Shown: in pieces, positions 1 to 11,300 of the stretch
Position numbering within the stretch: position 1 is the first letter of the stretch
Layout of the letters: each line of letters starts with the position of its first letter
Assembly (NCBI GenBank): GCA_963675135.1
Contig: OY776123.1
Location: forward strand, 2,606,501-2,670,500
DNA length: 64,000 bases
Direction of reading: 5' to 3'
Origin: Galeopsis tetrahit
Lineage: Eukaryota > Streptophyta > Magnoliopsida > Lamiales > Lamiaceae
The notes under the pieces: model-generated
Databases searched by the model: none
The model's input: only the letters and a program-made list of their open reading frames with translations
Told to the model about the DNA's origin: nothing
Position numbers and translations under genes: made by a program

Positions 1-797
1 GCTTCTTCGACCCGTTGATCCCAACTGACGAGCCCTTAACAAAGGGCGATCGGGCCAAATTGGAACTATCGTTGACCAATGCAGCAACCACATTTGACCC
101 ATTAACAGAGTTGGGAGGGCTACACTGCCTCGAAATCTTTCGACGCAGCCTACTTGAAGTGCAGGCCGGGCCCAGGCCCGGCCCGCGTGTATGGATAAAA
201 AAGTGGTCCCACACTAGCCGAGTAGCTGACAAACGTCGTCAGCAACTGATCCACTGTGTAACGGAGCTAAAAGAGGCAGGAATCAAATTCAAGAGAAGAA
301 AAACAGACAAATTTTGGGATATAAAATTCTCAAACGGAATTCTCAAAATCCCACGTCTCTTAATCCATGATGGTACAAAATCACTTTTCCTTAACCTCAT
401 TGCATATGAGCAATGCCATTTAGATTGTTCCAATGACATAACTTCATATGTGATTTTTATGGACAACTTGATTGACTCTCCGGATGATGTGAGCTACTTG
501 CACTACTGTGGCATCATTGAGAACTGGTTGGGGAGCGACGGCGAGGTGGCGGAGCTCTTCAACCGGCTCTGCCAGGAGGTCGTATTCGACATAAACGACA
601 GCTCGCTTTCGAAGCTGTCGGAGCAAGTGAATAGGTACTATGATCATAGGTGGAATGCTTGGAGGGCTAGTTTGAAGCATAAGTACTTCAATAATCCATG
701 GTCTATTATTTCTTTCTTTGCTGCTGTCATTTTGTTGGTATTGACTTCAGCACAGACTTTTTACTCTGTTTATACTTATTATAAACCCCCTTCTTGA
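1..797 (+). CDS. DUF247 (UPF0481) family protein, 3' part, cut by window edge
   Basis: The reading frame is open from the first bases (in frame from base 3) to the stop at 795-797, so the gene starts outside the window and about 264 C-terminal residues are visible. The pattern matches the C-terminal half of plant DUF247 proteins: a hydrophilic stretch with LKEAGIKFK and FSNGILKIPRL, then a conserved core (NLIAYEQCH, YVIFMDNLIDSPDDVSYL, GIIENWLGSD), then the final RYYDHRWNAWRASLKHKYF. A single hydrophobic segment follows (ISFFAAVILLVLTSAQTFYSVY), the membrane anchor usual for this family. Family members are plant-specific membrane proteins of mostly unknown biochemistry; some act in grass self-incompatibility. 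No intron is visible. Family membership is secure, the exact role is not. Confidence 0.9.
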   Translation, partial: FFDPLIPTDEPLTKGDRAKLELSLTNAATTFDPLTELGGLHCLEIFRRSLLEVQAGPRPGPRVWIKKWSHTSRVADKRRQQLIHCVTELKEAGIKFKRRKTDKFWDIKFSNGILKIPRLLIHDGTKSLFLNLIAYEQCHLDCSNDITSYVIFMDNLIDSPDDVSYLHYCGIIENWLGSDGEVAELFNRLCQEVVFDINDSSLSKLSEQVNRYYDHRWNAWRASLKHKYFNNPWSIISFFAAVILLVLTSAQTFYSVYTYYKPPS

Positions 798-1016
798 ATC
801 TTGATCACACTTTGCACATTGCATGTTTTTTGATTCTTGATTCTTGATCATAGTAATTGAGTTTTGTTTGTAATGTTTTACTTTACTTTACACAAGTGAA
901 TACTATACTATACAGCCCTTTGTTTTTTTGCATATGGATTCATGATTAGTGTTGTTGGGGGTCCATTAATAATGTGTTTGTGGATTGTTTTTTAGTATAA
1001 GAAAGCAAATTTAATT

Positions 1017-1215
1017 GGTAAAGTTTAGTATGCACTCGATTGCATGTTGTGCACCCTAGTCTAAAGAAAAGTGTATGTTATTAAACTGAAAAATACAACA
1101 CAATATTACTAAAAAGTGCAACACCATTTACCAAAAAGTGTAAATTAGTAAAACTGAAAAGTGCAGCATGGACTAGGGTGCACAACATGCACTCGAGTCC
1201 ATAACAGACCAACCC
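1017..1215. mobile_element. MULE-type MITE, 199 bp
   Basis: Flanked by exact 9-bp direct repeats AATTTAATT (1008-1016 and 1216-1224), the target duplication size of Mutator-like elements. The ends form terminal inverted repeats of about 45 bp. The last 20 or so bases of each (TGCATGTTGTGCACCCTAGTC) are identical; the outermost bases have diverged (GGTAAAGTTTAG against GGGTTGGTCTGT). The short interior carries several AAAAGTGT/AAAAGTGC phrases. There is no coding capacity. It belongs with the elements at 21696, 25365, 33511 and 54518. Confidence 0.85.
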
Positions 1216-1281
1216 AATTTAATTATGATTAAAAGAATAAGAGTTGGATATATTAGCTGCCATGGTCCAATGATGTCGAAC

Positions 1282-1312
1282 AAAAAAAAAAAAAATATAT
1301 ATATATATATAT
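1282..1312. repeat. poly-A plus (AT)n microsatellite
   Basis: A run of A followed by about nine AT dinucleotides. Simple sequence only. Confidence 0.8.
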
Positions 1313-3469
1313 TTACCCCCACTTTGAAGAATTGAAGAATGAATGTGGGCTTTTTTTTCTACTAAATAATTGTACATATAATATATTGAGAGAGTTTTGT
1401 GTGAAATCATTGCTCCATTTCCAAATGACCCCAATAATGCATATCCATATGCCAACCGCAATGTTAATATCATTAAATTTAATTATTGAAAGTTGTGCAA
1501 TGTATACATTAATATCATGTTATTAAATTATTGATCATGTAAAGTAACGGTAAGCACACTCACGATGCCTCATTCAAATAAGACAGCTAAACATGCTTTG
1601 ATACAAGTATTTCATAAGTTCATGCATGATAGTAACAATTAACTCACCACTAAAAACATACCGGGTGCATCACTGTTAACTATTTGTCAAACTACTTTAC
1701 CAATCGTTCTCAAACTAAAATTAAGAAGGTTTCTTATTGAAACAAGTTAATGCAAAAATTCTTTAATTTTTTTAGTTCCACATTCTTTATTAAACAGAAA
1801 AATATTACGAGTCACTATTTTACAACTGTCTCCTCCAATGAGTATTCCAACCTCTAATCAAAGTATAATTCCACAAGCTGGAAAATAAAAATTGTCACAC
1901 CTCAACCAAACTAATTAACATATTTTTTACAATTTAAATTAAATGTTTATAATTTTACTTAAGCATATGATCACTTCACTTTGTGAATGCCTTTATTAAA
2001 ACCACTTTTTATTTGAGTATTATTTACTTAAATTGGACTTAGAAGACTTTAATATTTGTCCGAAACAAAATTAACAACAATGGAGTGTGTTTTTGATAAA
2101 GGAAAAAAAAAAAAGTAATTGTAAATTAAATTTGAATCATTAACAATTTGTTAGCTTATACTTGGTAAGGCTTATTATTAATTATATTTTCTTAATTAAT
2201 ATTTTTATTTCTTATAAAACATACTCCATTGTGTACTGATGCGTGTCTTAGTGACACGGGTATGTGCATTGTAAAAGTTTCAATGAAAGCTATCCAGCTA
2301 TACTTATTCTATCATATTTTTTAATTTTTGTAGTCAAAATTTTTTGATAGCTTTTATCGAAACAGATGAAGCAATTTTTTATAGTTTAATGACTTATATG
2401 TAAAAAAATGATATAGTATGGCAATTTAAGTGCAACTTTAGCAAAAAATTATTGGGTGTAATGCAATTGGGTCTTTATAATAATATACATAATTTGTAAA
2501 TAACAATTTATTAGTAGCATAATATTAATTGTACGATAATTATAAAAAATATATTATTAAATCGTACATCACACGGGTGAAATACTAGTAATATATAGAG
2601 AGTTTTGTGTGAAATCATCTTATACACTATGTTTCATAAGTATTTAGATCACATTTTCCCACCTCTCAAAAAAAAAAAAAAAAAAAAAAATCACATTCTC
2701 ACTTTAAAACATGATTGGATTGTAGGTCCATTAATTCACTGTCATATAATATAGAGATCCGTAAAATTTAGTAAATTGTAAACTTTTCTGATGATTTACA
2801 TTGTTTTATCTTTACTTTTACTTTTGAAATTTGTCAATCCGATTGACGATTCTATTTTTTTTTCCATCGTCATCATTCATGTTACATAAAATTGGGAATC
2901 GTCATAAAATTGTCACATAATGTGATTTATATTTAATGTTGTATACTGTATACATATACCTAAATAGAAAAAAAAATTAAAATATTGGGAATCGTCATCT
3001 CGAGCGACAATTCTTTAAAAAAATAAAATTAAAAGATAGCATCGTCACCGCTAACCACGATCCAATATTTAAATATAAGTTATTCTTCAAAATCAAATAT
3101 GATCCAAAATTTCAAGGTGATCCAAAATTTCAAGGGGATATTGTAATTTTACTAATAAAATCGATCCCTCTTGGACTGATAGTTTTCTTGCTGATTTTTA
3201 AAGGTAAATGCGGCCTTCCGTGGACATTCATCATCAGGACCTAGTCCTATGTTGGCCTTTAACGAGTTCTCGGGATGCAAGCTGATTGTTGATGTTTACT
3301 ACAATGAGACTAACTTCAACTTTGGTACGTGGTATGGTGTTATTGATCCGGGGAGGGATTGTAGCACCTGGTTGCACAAGAATTTCACCTCCTGGGTCAG
3401 TGTTGGGGGCAGACGTACAAGTTGTCTTAGTGGAACTTGTTGCTATTTTTTTTTTTTGAAGTAAAGACT

Positions 3470-3930
3470 CCAATTTATTAGCAAATGTAAGAACCATTCG
3501 ATAGGCCGTCCACAATATCCAGAGGCTCTACCCAAATATTAGGATTAGGATACATCCTAGCAGATCTAGCAAGTCAATGGGCTTTCATGTTTGCCATGCG
3601 ACTAATTGCGCTAATCGAACAAGATTCGAACATTGACATTAACCTCTTGCATGCGTCGATAGTATCCCCAAATACCGAGCGGTGTTGTTGCCTAGAGTTT
3701 ACTGCATCAGCCACCAATGCTGCGTCTACCGATGATCTTTTGAAACCCTAGCTCCCTGATCCACGAGAGTGCCTCTAGAAGGCTCATAGCTATTAAGGAG
3801 TTACAGTTGGGGACGGTGAGAATCTTCTCCGACTTGACAAATACTGTAACAACGGCTTCAGAAGGGGTGAACAGTACTTTGGCCCGGAAAGAAAAGCTAT
3901 CGATGATATGGTTTGGGCACTGCATGTTGG
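3470..3930 (-). pseudogene. decayed LINE RNase H-like C-terminal segment
   Basis: Minus-strand translation gives pieces of the reverse-transcriptase-associated RNase H (RVT_3 type) found at the end of plant LINE ORF2 and related cellular fragments. In order these are a piece with LLEALSWIRELGFQK (about 3760), then DAALVADAVNSR, then DTIDACKRLMSMF, then MANMKAH-stop-LARSARMYPN (about 3570). The in-frame stop in the usual HxLAR phrase and a frame change show it is dead. No upstream reverse transcriptase is present. Confidence 0.5.
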
Positions 3931-4289
3931 AGAATGTGGTGGATTATTTTATTTACCTCGGGCAAAGACGATGTTGACACACACATTAACTAAGTTTGCA
4001 CTTGACTCTCCAATTCTTCAAGCGTGGATTGAAGCGAGAATCCCATTATGAATCCGTGACGAAACTCGAACGACGTATATTCACTGATTTGATGTTGAAC
4101 TGTTCTCAATGTTAAAAAAAAAAAATTGGAATAATTTTTAGAACCAAACAAAATCCATAACTTTAAAAAAAATAAAAACTCCTAACTTTAAAAGTCAATC
4201 AGATCACAATCGAATTAAATAAGAATTTAGAAAATCCCCAATTTTGCTTTTAAAAATAACTCCAGATGTAGAAATATATGAGACTGGTT

Positions 4290-5351
4290 ATAAGTTCTTA
4301 ATTCACGGCAAAGATTTTCGATTCGGCGAAGATACTTGAGGAGCTTTCTCAACCTTCAATCGAGGTGATTCTCTCTTTTGCTTATTGATAGCTCAATTGT
4401 TTCGTTTACAGATCTGATTTTTTTGCAGCAAAACAGCGTTTATGTTTTTATTTTTTAATTATAATTTTTCTCTCTTCTGCCATCTTTCTCGTGTTACTGT
4501 AAAATGCAGCTAGATTTTACACGCATTAATCTCATGTACTATTCATTCTAAGCATCTACTTGTTAGCATACAATGCGTGTCAAATTAAGATTAGTTGTGT
4601 TTTTTTTTTTTATGAATTAGCAAGTTCGTTTTGTAGTGCAATTATTAGCGATTTATGGTATATACTGCGGTAGGCGTTGTTCAGGAATGGTTAATACGAT
4701 TGATAAGAAATGCACAAGTAATTTAGGTTCATGATTTTTCATTTTGATACAGCTCAAGACTTGAAGAAGTTTTTTCTATAAGGTGATTTGCTATTAACTG
4801 TAAAGCTAATGCCTGCTGCCTTTGTTGACAAAGGAAAGCTGCAAATTGTAATGTATTACGCACTAGTTTATAAGTAATTGATTGCATATAGCTTAGAACC
4901 GATCTCAAGAATTCTGAATGCTAATATAATGGAGGCCAGTGTAATATGAGCATCCCGTCTAGTGGAATAAGGGAAGAGCGCTCCTGTATTCAGAAACTAA
5001 TGCATGAATTTGAGTTTTTATCCAAATTTGATGTTTGATCATAATTTGAGGCGAGTATTCAATTTATTTTATTATTAACCCTGTGTTAGAATAATGGGGT
5101 ATAATCCTGGGCAAATACTTATGTGCACCCGTTGCACCATGCAACTCGAGTGCATTTTTAAATAGCATTAGTTGTTTTACTAAAAGGTATTGGTTGGTTA
5201 GTATTAGTTGTTTTCGTTGAACAATATTAGTTCCTCCCGGTTGGGGAACGACTCCTTTGATGGGTGTCGCAATGGCCGTGCGGTTGGTGCAGCCAAGTGC
5301 TACTCCTAATATTGACATATATGAATATTTTATCTTACCAGGAGTATTCAA
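4290..5351 (+). other. PTEN 5' leader: non-coding exon and leader intron
   Basis: A likely non-coding first exon ends at 4364, where the sequence reads CGAG|GTGATT. The matching acceptor is TTACCAG at 5334-5340, just before the short remaining leader and the ATG at 5352. Leader introns are common in plant PTEN2-type genes. The transcription start cannot be fixed from sequence, so 4290 is approximate. Between about 5110 and 5315 the intron holds a degenerate inverted-repeat element: its ends, around GTGCACCCGTTGCACC and GTGCAGCCAAG, pair imperfectly. Confidence 0.5.
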
Positions 5352-8300
5352 ATGGACAACACTGCCAAGTTATCTCCATCACAGCCTGATAAAGGTTCTG
5401 ATGTTGAATCTCAGCCCTCTATTGTCCCAGAGAAAGGAAGTTCAGCGCAGGATTCGTCTTTTGTGCGGTCTACGTCTACCATATCTTCTTGGGCCAGAAA
5501 TCTGAAACTTCCACAACAGGATTCACAAAATACGAATGCGGGGGCTTCCGCCTTTGCACGCCTTGCTAGTGGGCTTGGACTGCAGGGCCCATCAAAAGCA
5601 TCTGTATCAACTGAAACTGCTGAGAACAGCTCTGCCTCAGCAGAGTCAGGTGTTTTTGGATCACTTACTAAAGGGATTGTTGACTCTTCTTTAAATGCTG
5701 TGAAGGCTGTGCAAGTAAAAGCAAGACACATGGTCTCACAGAATAAGAGAAGATACCAGGTAACAAAACCGCTGTCTTTGTTATCTCTAGTGGAAGATAA
5801 AGTCTGGCAATTCTTTTGATGTTTGTTTTAGGTTTTATGTGAGGTTTAACAATCGGTTTTTGAAATCTAAGGGATTTTGAAATCCTGATAAACAGTAACA
5901 CGTGTGTTTGTTTTGAGATTTTGAGTAGTTTTGGGATTTTGAGTGAATGATGTTGTATTATGATATACTCCCTCCGTTTCAGGATTTTCTGCACAGGTAG
6001 TGTGACACACAAATTAAAAAAAAAACTTTAGTGATGTGAGAAGTAAAATAAAGGAGGGGTATTTTGGGTGATTTAATGAGGTGTACAAGGGGATTTAGTA
6101 AGGTGTGAGGTAAAATGTGGGTCCAAAATGAGTGGCAATTTTGAAAATAAAATGATGTTGCCAGGTATTAATTTTGTTATTTCCATATTGGAAGTGTGCA
6201 AATAATATTGGGACAGACCGAAAAAAAAAGTGTGCAAATAATTGCGGGACGGAGGGAGTAGTAGTTTTTGTGTATGATTGTCTGGATTGGATGATGTGAA
6301 TTATGATTTAAATATATTAAAGTGTAAGGAGAGAGAATTGATATTATTGTAAAGTGTAATAGTAGATGTATAGGTGTTGTGCTTTTGGTTTCATAAAACT
6401 GGATTTCAAAATCCCGAAGTAGAACCGGATTTAGATTTGTTAACCCAAAACCTGGTTTTTATAGCCCAAATCATACATATGGACACTCCCAGTATTTAGG
6501 ACGATCACTCTACAATCTTGTCTTTTGCACTCTATATTTATGTCAACATGCCTCTACTTCTGCTTCAATTCTTATGTTGCTTTGTTAATGCAAATTATAC
6601 ACACATCTAAAATAAAAGAAAAATGTAATAAGCAACATCAGTTTTCTTGCTGGAACTAGTCCTAACCAGTCATCTGAAGTGTGGCATGCAGTCATTGTTT
6701 ATCATTAGGACTGAGCACATGAGTCGTGACTACTGATACCAGTTGACAGTTTTTGTTTTCTTCCTATATGTCTTCGAAAACATCCTCTAAAGTACAAAAT
6801 GTAAAATTAAAATATCTTTTATATGATGTAAGTTTCGGTGTATGTAACATTTTCATGTACTAAGTTATATGTGTAAATGAGACTGGGTGCTATCAGTATT
6901 TCTGATACAGACAATCTGGCAGCAAAACTCAAATGGTGTTATTTTTCTTTTAGGCGTTATTTTTTTGTATTAGGACTTGAAGAAATAATCTGTTCTCTTG
7001 CACTTAATCCTCGTAATCAGTCGCTGTCTCTCTCTCTCTCAATCTAGATGTTCAATATAAAGGTGGTTCATAAATATATATTCCCGTTTCACCTATCTTC
7101 AGGAGGGAGGATTCGACTTAGATATGACATATATAACTGACAACATAATTGCTATGGGGTTCCCTGCTGGTGACCTAAGTTCTGGCTTATTTGGATATTT
7201 TGAGGTAATTTTTAGTTGAGTATCTCCACATTCTCATCTATATCATTTCAGTCTTCTCTTAAGAATGTCCTTAAACATGCTACAGGGATTCTATCGGAAT
7301 CACATGGAGGAAGTGATCAAGTTTTTTGAGACTCATCACAAGGTATTTAACGCAGCATTTCACTATACTGCCAAAGAAAAAAATTATGTGCATGATAATC
7401 CACCTCAAGAAATTACATACTCATTTGCTCGTAACATCATTCCTCGTAATCCACTCTGCTCTCGTAAAAATGAACTTCTGTAACATTAAAACTACAACAT
7501 TATTTTCTCATTTTATGTACCCATGCATGCTAAGCCTTTTGACAGTTAATTTTTGTTATAGGATGTGGATCAGAAAATAAGATCATAAATGATACACTAA
7601 AGCCAGATCGATTCTCTTTTTTTGTAAATATGTTTGAAGTAATAGTCCAGATATACTTTGCTCTTTCCTTAAGTATAATATCAGTATATCACAGATTGTG
7701 TGTCTCACATTCATAACTAGGTGGTCTTAAAATGACAAAAAGAAATTTTTACTTGGAAAATGATTAAAAGGTTAGAAAGTTTTTCAGTTTTATAATGACT
7801 CATAAGATGATTGAAACTGTGACGAACTGGCATAGTGATTACGAGAGAGATGATTGTATGAATGTTGAATCTTCTATTTTTACAGCCAGAGAAACTTTTG
7901 AGGTTTTATAGGTTATTAGATCAAGAAAATGGGATAAAAAAATCTTCACCAATGTCATTATATCTATGTAGTGGGAACAAGCCCACTTCCTTCTGTGGAA
8001 AGTGAGAAGCTGATTCTGGTTAATATTTTGAAAGCTTCTTTGTAAAGTGATGAAAATGTTTATTGAGTGCAGTTCAACATCATACTTGAAGCCCCTATTA
8101 ATTGACTGTCTGTGCTAAATTTGCTATGGTGACCAAAAAATGAGCATTTGCCATATGCAGAAGCAGCTACGTTGGCACTTATGAAAGAGCTATATTTCTT
8201 ATTCGCTGAGGGGAAATCTGAATTTGAGATGATTTTTACAAAATTCTGCCTTAATTTTAATATTTTGATTATTATGAAATATGCCAATGATTCCTAATTA

Positions 8301-11300
8301 TGCAAGGGAAATATAATCTAAAGAATAATGAGTAAGAAATGTCAGAGATTTGCTCCTGCTTCTTTTGGTTCTTTGAGTCTCATTTCTTATATTCATCATG
8401 AATGTCTGTCACCAAACACTATTCGGTGAAAGATCAATACTGTATCTCCACTGCTTTCAAGCTCATTTTACTTTGGACATAACATAAACTTACATTTGGG
8501 AACAAAGGTTAATTTGGTTCACTTGAGTCCTGTAACTTTTATATTTTTCATTTTTATATGGTGTTGATATTATTTTGTGTGGCCTCTCTCCCATTGGCCT
8601 TATTGCAATTTTAGAAAGAAAAAAATCTGAAACAATTTTTTTATGCAGGGAAATTACAAAGTGTACAATCTTTGCTCAGAGAGGTTATATGATGCTTCAC
8701 TATTTGAGGGCAAGGTATATTTTGATCTACGAACAATAACTTGGAGCTGAAATTGAGTAGTTGCAGTTCTTTAATTTCAAGTTCCGACACGAAGCACTTG
8801 AATTATGAGCATTGAGTACCTTCTACAGTGCTTATTATACTTCAATTTACAATCTCTATGAAGAAAATTAAGCTTTATCCTGATGAAGTTGAAAGTAATC
8901 ATATAATACCTTGATAAAGAGTCAAACTCAATCAAGTCATTAAATAGACGACTACTTTTGATCACTTTCTAGCATTCACTGTATGTGTTCCATTGATTAA
9001 TGAGGGTAAACGTTTGGCTTTGATATTATTTCCAAGTGTCCCTTTAAAAGGTTGTGGTCTCTTTTGTTGTTTGTTTATAAATGGAGCAGAAAAATTATAA
9101 GAAAAGAGAAGTATAATGAGACCTAAGATCTAGTGATTCTCTGTCATTGGTTGGATTGCTGGTATGATTTTCAATAAATCGAATAAAACAAGCCAAATGC
9201 AGTTGCCTGACTCTCTGTCATCGGTTCACCTCTGTTCAGGTTGCATCATTCCCATTTGATGACCACAATTGCCCACCAATTCATCTCATAAAATTGTTTT
9301 GTCAAAGTGCTTACTCGTGGTTGAAGGATGACATATTAAATGTTGTAGTTGTTCACTGTAAAGCTGGGAAGGCAAGAACAGGATTGATGATATGTAGCCT
9401 TCTTCTGTTCTTAAAGGTGAAACTGAATCACCGAAAACATTAAAATACTGGTTTCATTCTAGGGTTAATATCATTTTTGCCACTTGTACTGTACCCCTTT
9501 TACTAAACTGGTACCTGCAAAAAATCTGATTGCATCCTCTACTACTCATTGGCCAGATATTAGTATATAACCTGTACTTTGTTTTATTGGTTTTTCTGGC
9601 CAAAATCTGAACACGTGTCTTGCAGAAAAGGTTTCTTAGGGGTATATTAGTCCATTCACGATTAAATGCAAAGACAATAAAGTAATTCCTCTTCTAGAGC
9701 ATGTCCAAGATTCACATGAAAATTGAATTTCGGACATTGAGTACATAATTAGCCAGCAGAATTACTTTATTGTCCTTGCATTTAATCTTAAATGGACAGA
9801 TATACTCATAAGAAGAAGCCCTTTTCGCAAGTCACATGCTCGATTTTTGGCTGGAAAACCACTAAAACAAAGTAGACGCTGCAAGTGGCCTATTACTGAG
9901 TAGTAGAGGATGCAATCGGATAAAAAAAATGCAGGTACCAGTTTAATAAAAGGGGTACAGCATGTGGCAAACTGATATTAACCCTTCATTCTATTGGCAA
10001 GATCAGCTGCTTTTTTGTTTGTTTTCCAACGACTATTACTTTGGTTCTAACTGCAGTTTTTCCCAACTGCTGAGGAGTGCATTGGTTACTACAATGGAAA
10101 AAGATGCGTGGATGGGAAGGGTCTTATTCTTCCTAGCCAGATTGTAAGTCATAATATTTTCCCGTATGCAATGATTAGAGTAAATTGGTCCATATTTATT
10201 GGTGTTGGCGATTTTAGTCCTATACAAATCACTTTTTTAATTAAGTCCCATAAATTTTAAAAGGCTGCAATTTTAGTCCTATATAATTTTTTTGGATGAT
10301 AATTAGTTTGTGATTTTTAATTTTTTTTAATAGAAATTAATATGACTGGGTCTCATTATGTCAATTGTCACGTAAGCAGCGCGTGCAAAAATTCTGCATT
10401 CTTGTCAATATAAGAGTAAAATTGCATCATTTTAAATATGGGACTTAATGAGAAAATTGATTTGTATGAGAAGTCATATAGCATACATGAAGGGACTAAC
10501 TGTTTTTTGTTGTTGTTGAACCAGAGATATGTGAAATATTTTGAACAAATTTTGAAGCAGTTTAATGGTGAAACACCCCCCGGACGTAGGTACTTTTCTG
10601 ATAATTCATTTCCAGATACATGAGATTGTTTTCTTTAAGGTATTAATAGCAACATATTGCAGGTGCATGCTAAGAGGATTTCGGCTTCACAATTGTCCAT
10701 ATTGGGTTAGGCCTGCTATTACAATATCTAATCATAATGGTAGGCTATGATTCATTATGCTTTTAATTTCATTCATGATATTGAATTCTTTCACCAACTT
10801 TTGAGCAATATATAATGTTGTCTCTAGGCTGAATATTGGTCAGCACCTTTTCACATACGAATGGTGCAGTACGTTTTACTAGTTCTATGTAGGCATAATG
10901 CATTAACAAATCCCTGAGCTATCAACATTTGTTTCGATAAGTCCTTAAACTAAAGTTTTGTTGTAAAACGTCTTTCAAATATTTAAAATTTATTTCACGA
11001 GCTCCCTCGAGACGAAAATCGATGGAATTTTTTTATTTATCTTAATGGTCATCCCGTTAAATAATATGTACATTAATTTTATTAATATTTTTGTGAAAGT
11101 CGTTTTTAACCCCAATACTTCAGGTGGTGTACCTAAAATGACTTGTGAAAAGTGCTTTTGTAAATAATTAAAATTAAATAAAGCTAAAATGTCCATTCTT
11201 CAACGGGGCCATTTAGATTAATCTGTCAATTTTTGTCTTGAGAGAGGATTTTTTTTTTTTTTTTGTACTTAAAAGGGCTTTTTAAAACAAAAAGTACCTT

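Larger units (their letters stand above)
798..4289. other. AT-rich intergenic spacer
   Basis: Spacer between the DUF247 gene and the PTEN leader. It holds the 3' flank of the DUF247 gene, a MULE-type MITE (1017-1215), a poly-A/AT microsatellite near 1282-1312, a poly-A tract near 2669-2690 and a decayed LINE segment (about 3470-3930). A phrase reading GAGAGTTTTGTGTGAAATCAT occurs at about 1390 and again at about 2600, so part of the spacer may be duplicated. Between 3190 and 3470 a moderately GC-rich stretch is open on the plus strand for 71 codons, but I do not recognise it. Nothing else gene-like was seen. Confidence 0.6.

Noticed and set aside
2555..2591. Possible Helitron 3' end (CACACGGGTGAAATACTAGT)
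   Set aside because: The CTAG-T terminus and a weak preceding hairpin fit, but no matching 5' TC end, no helicase and no second copy was seen, so the call is not supported.
3234..3515. Short overlapping frames on both strands near a moderately GC-rich stretch
   Set aside because: No family recognised and no splice context; likely repeat-derived or a decayed gene piece.
7265..7483. A separate small gene inside the PTEN locus
   Set aside because: Its first part is PTEN exon 7286-7342 read through into the intron; the donor at 7343 and frame continuity favour splicing.
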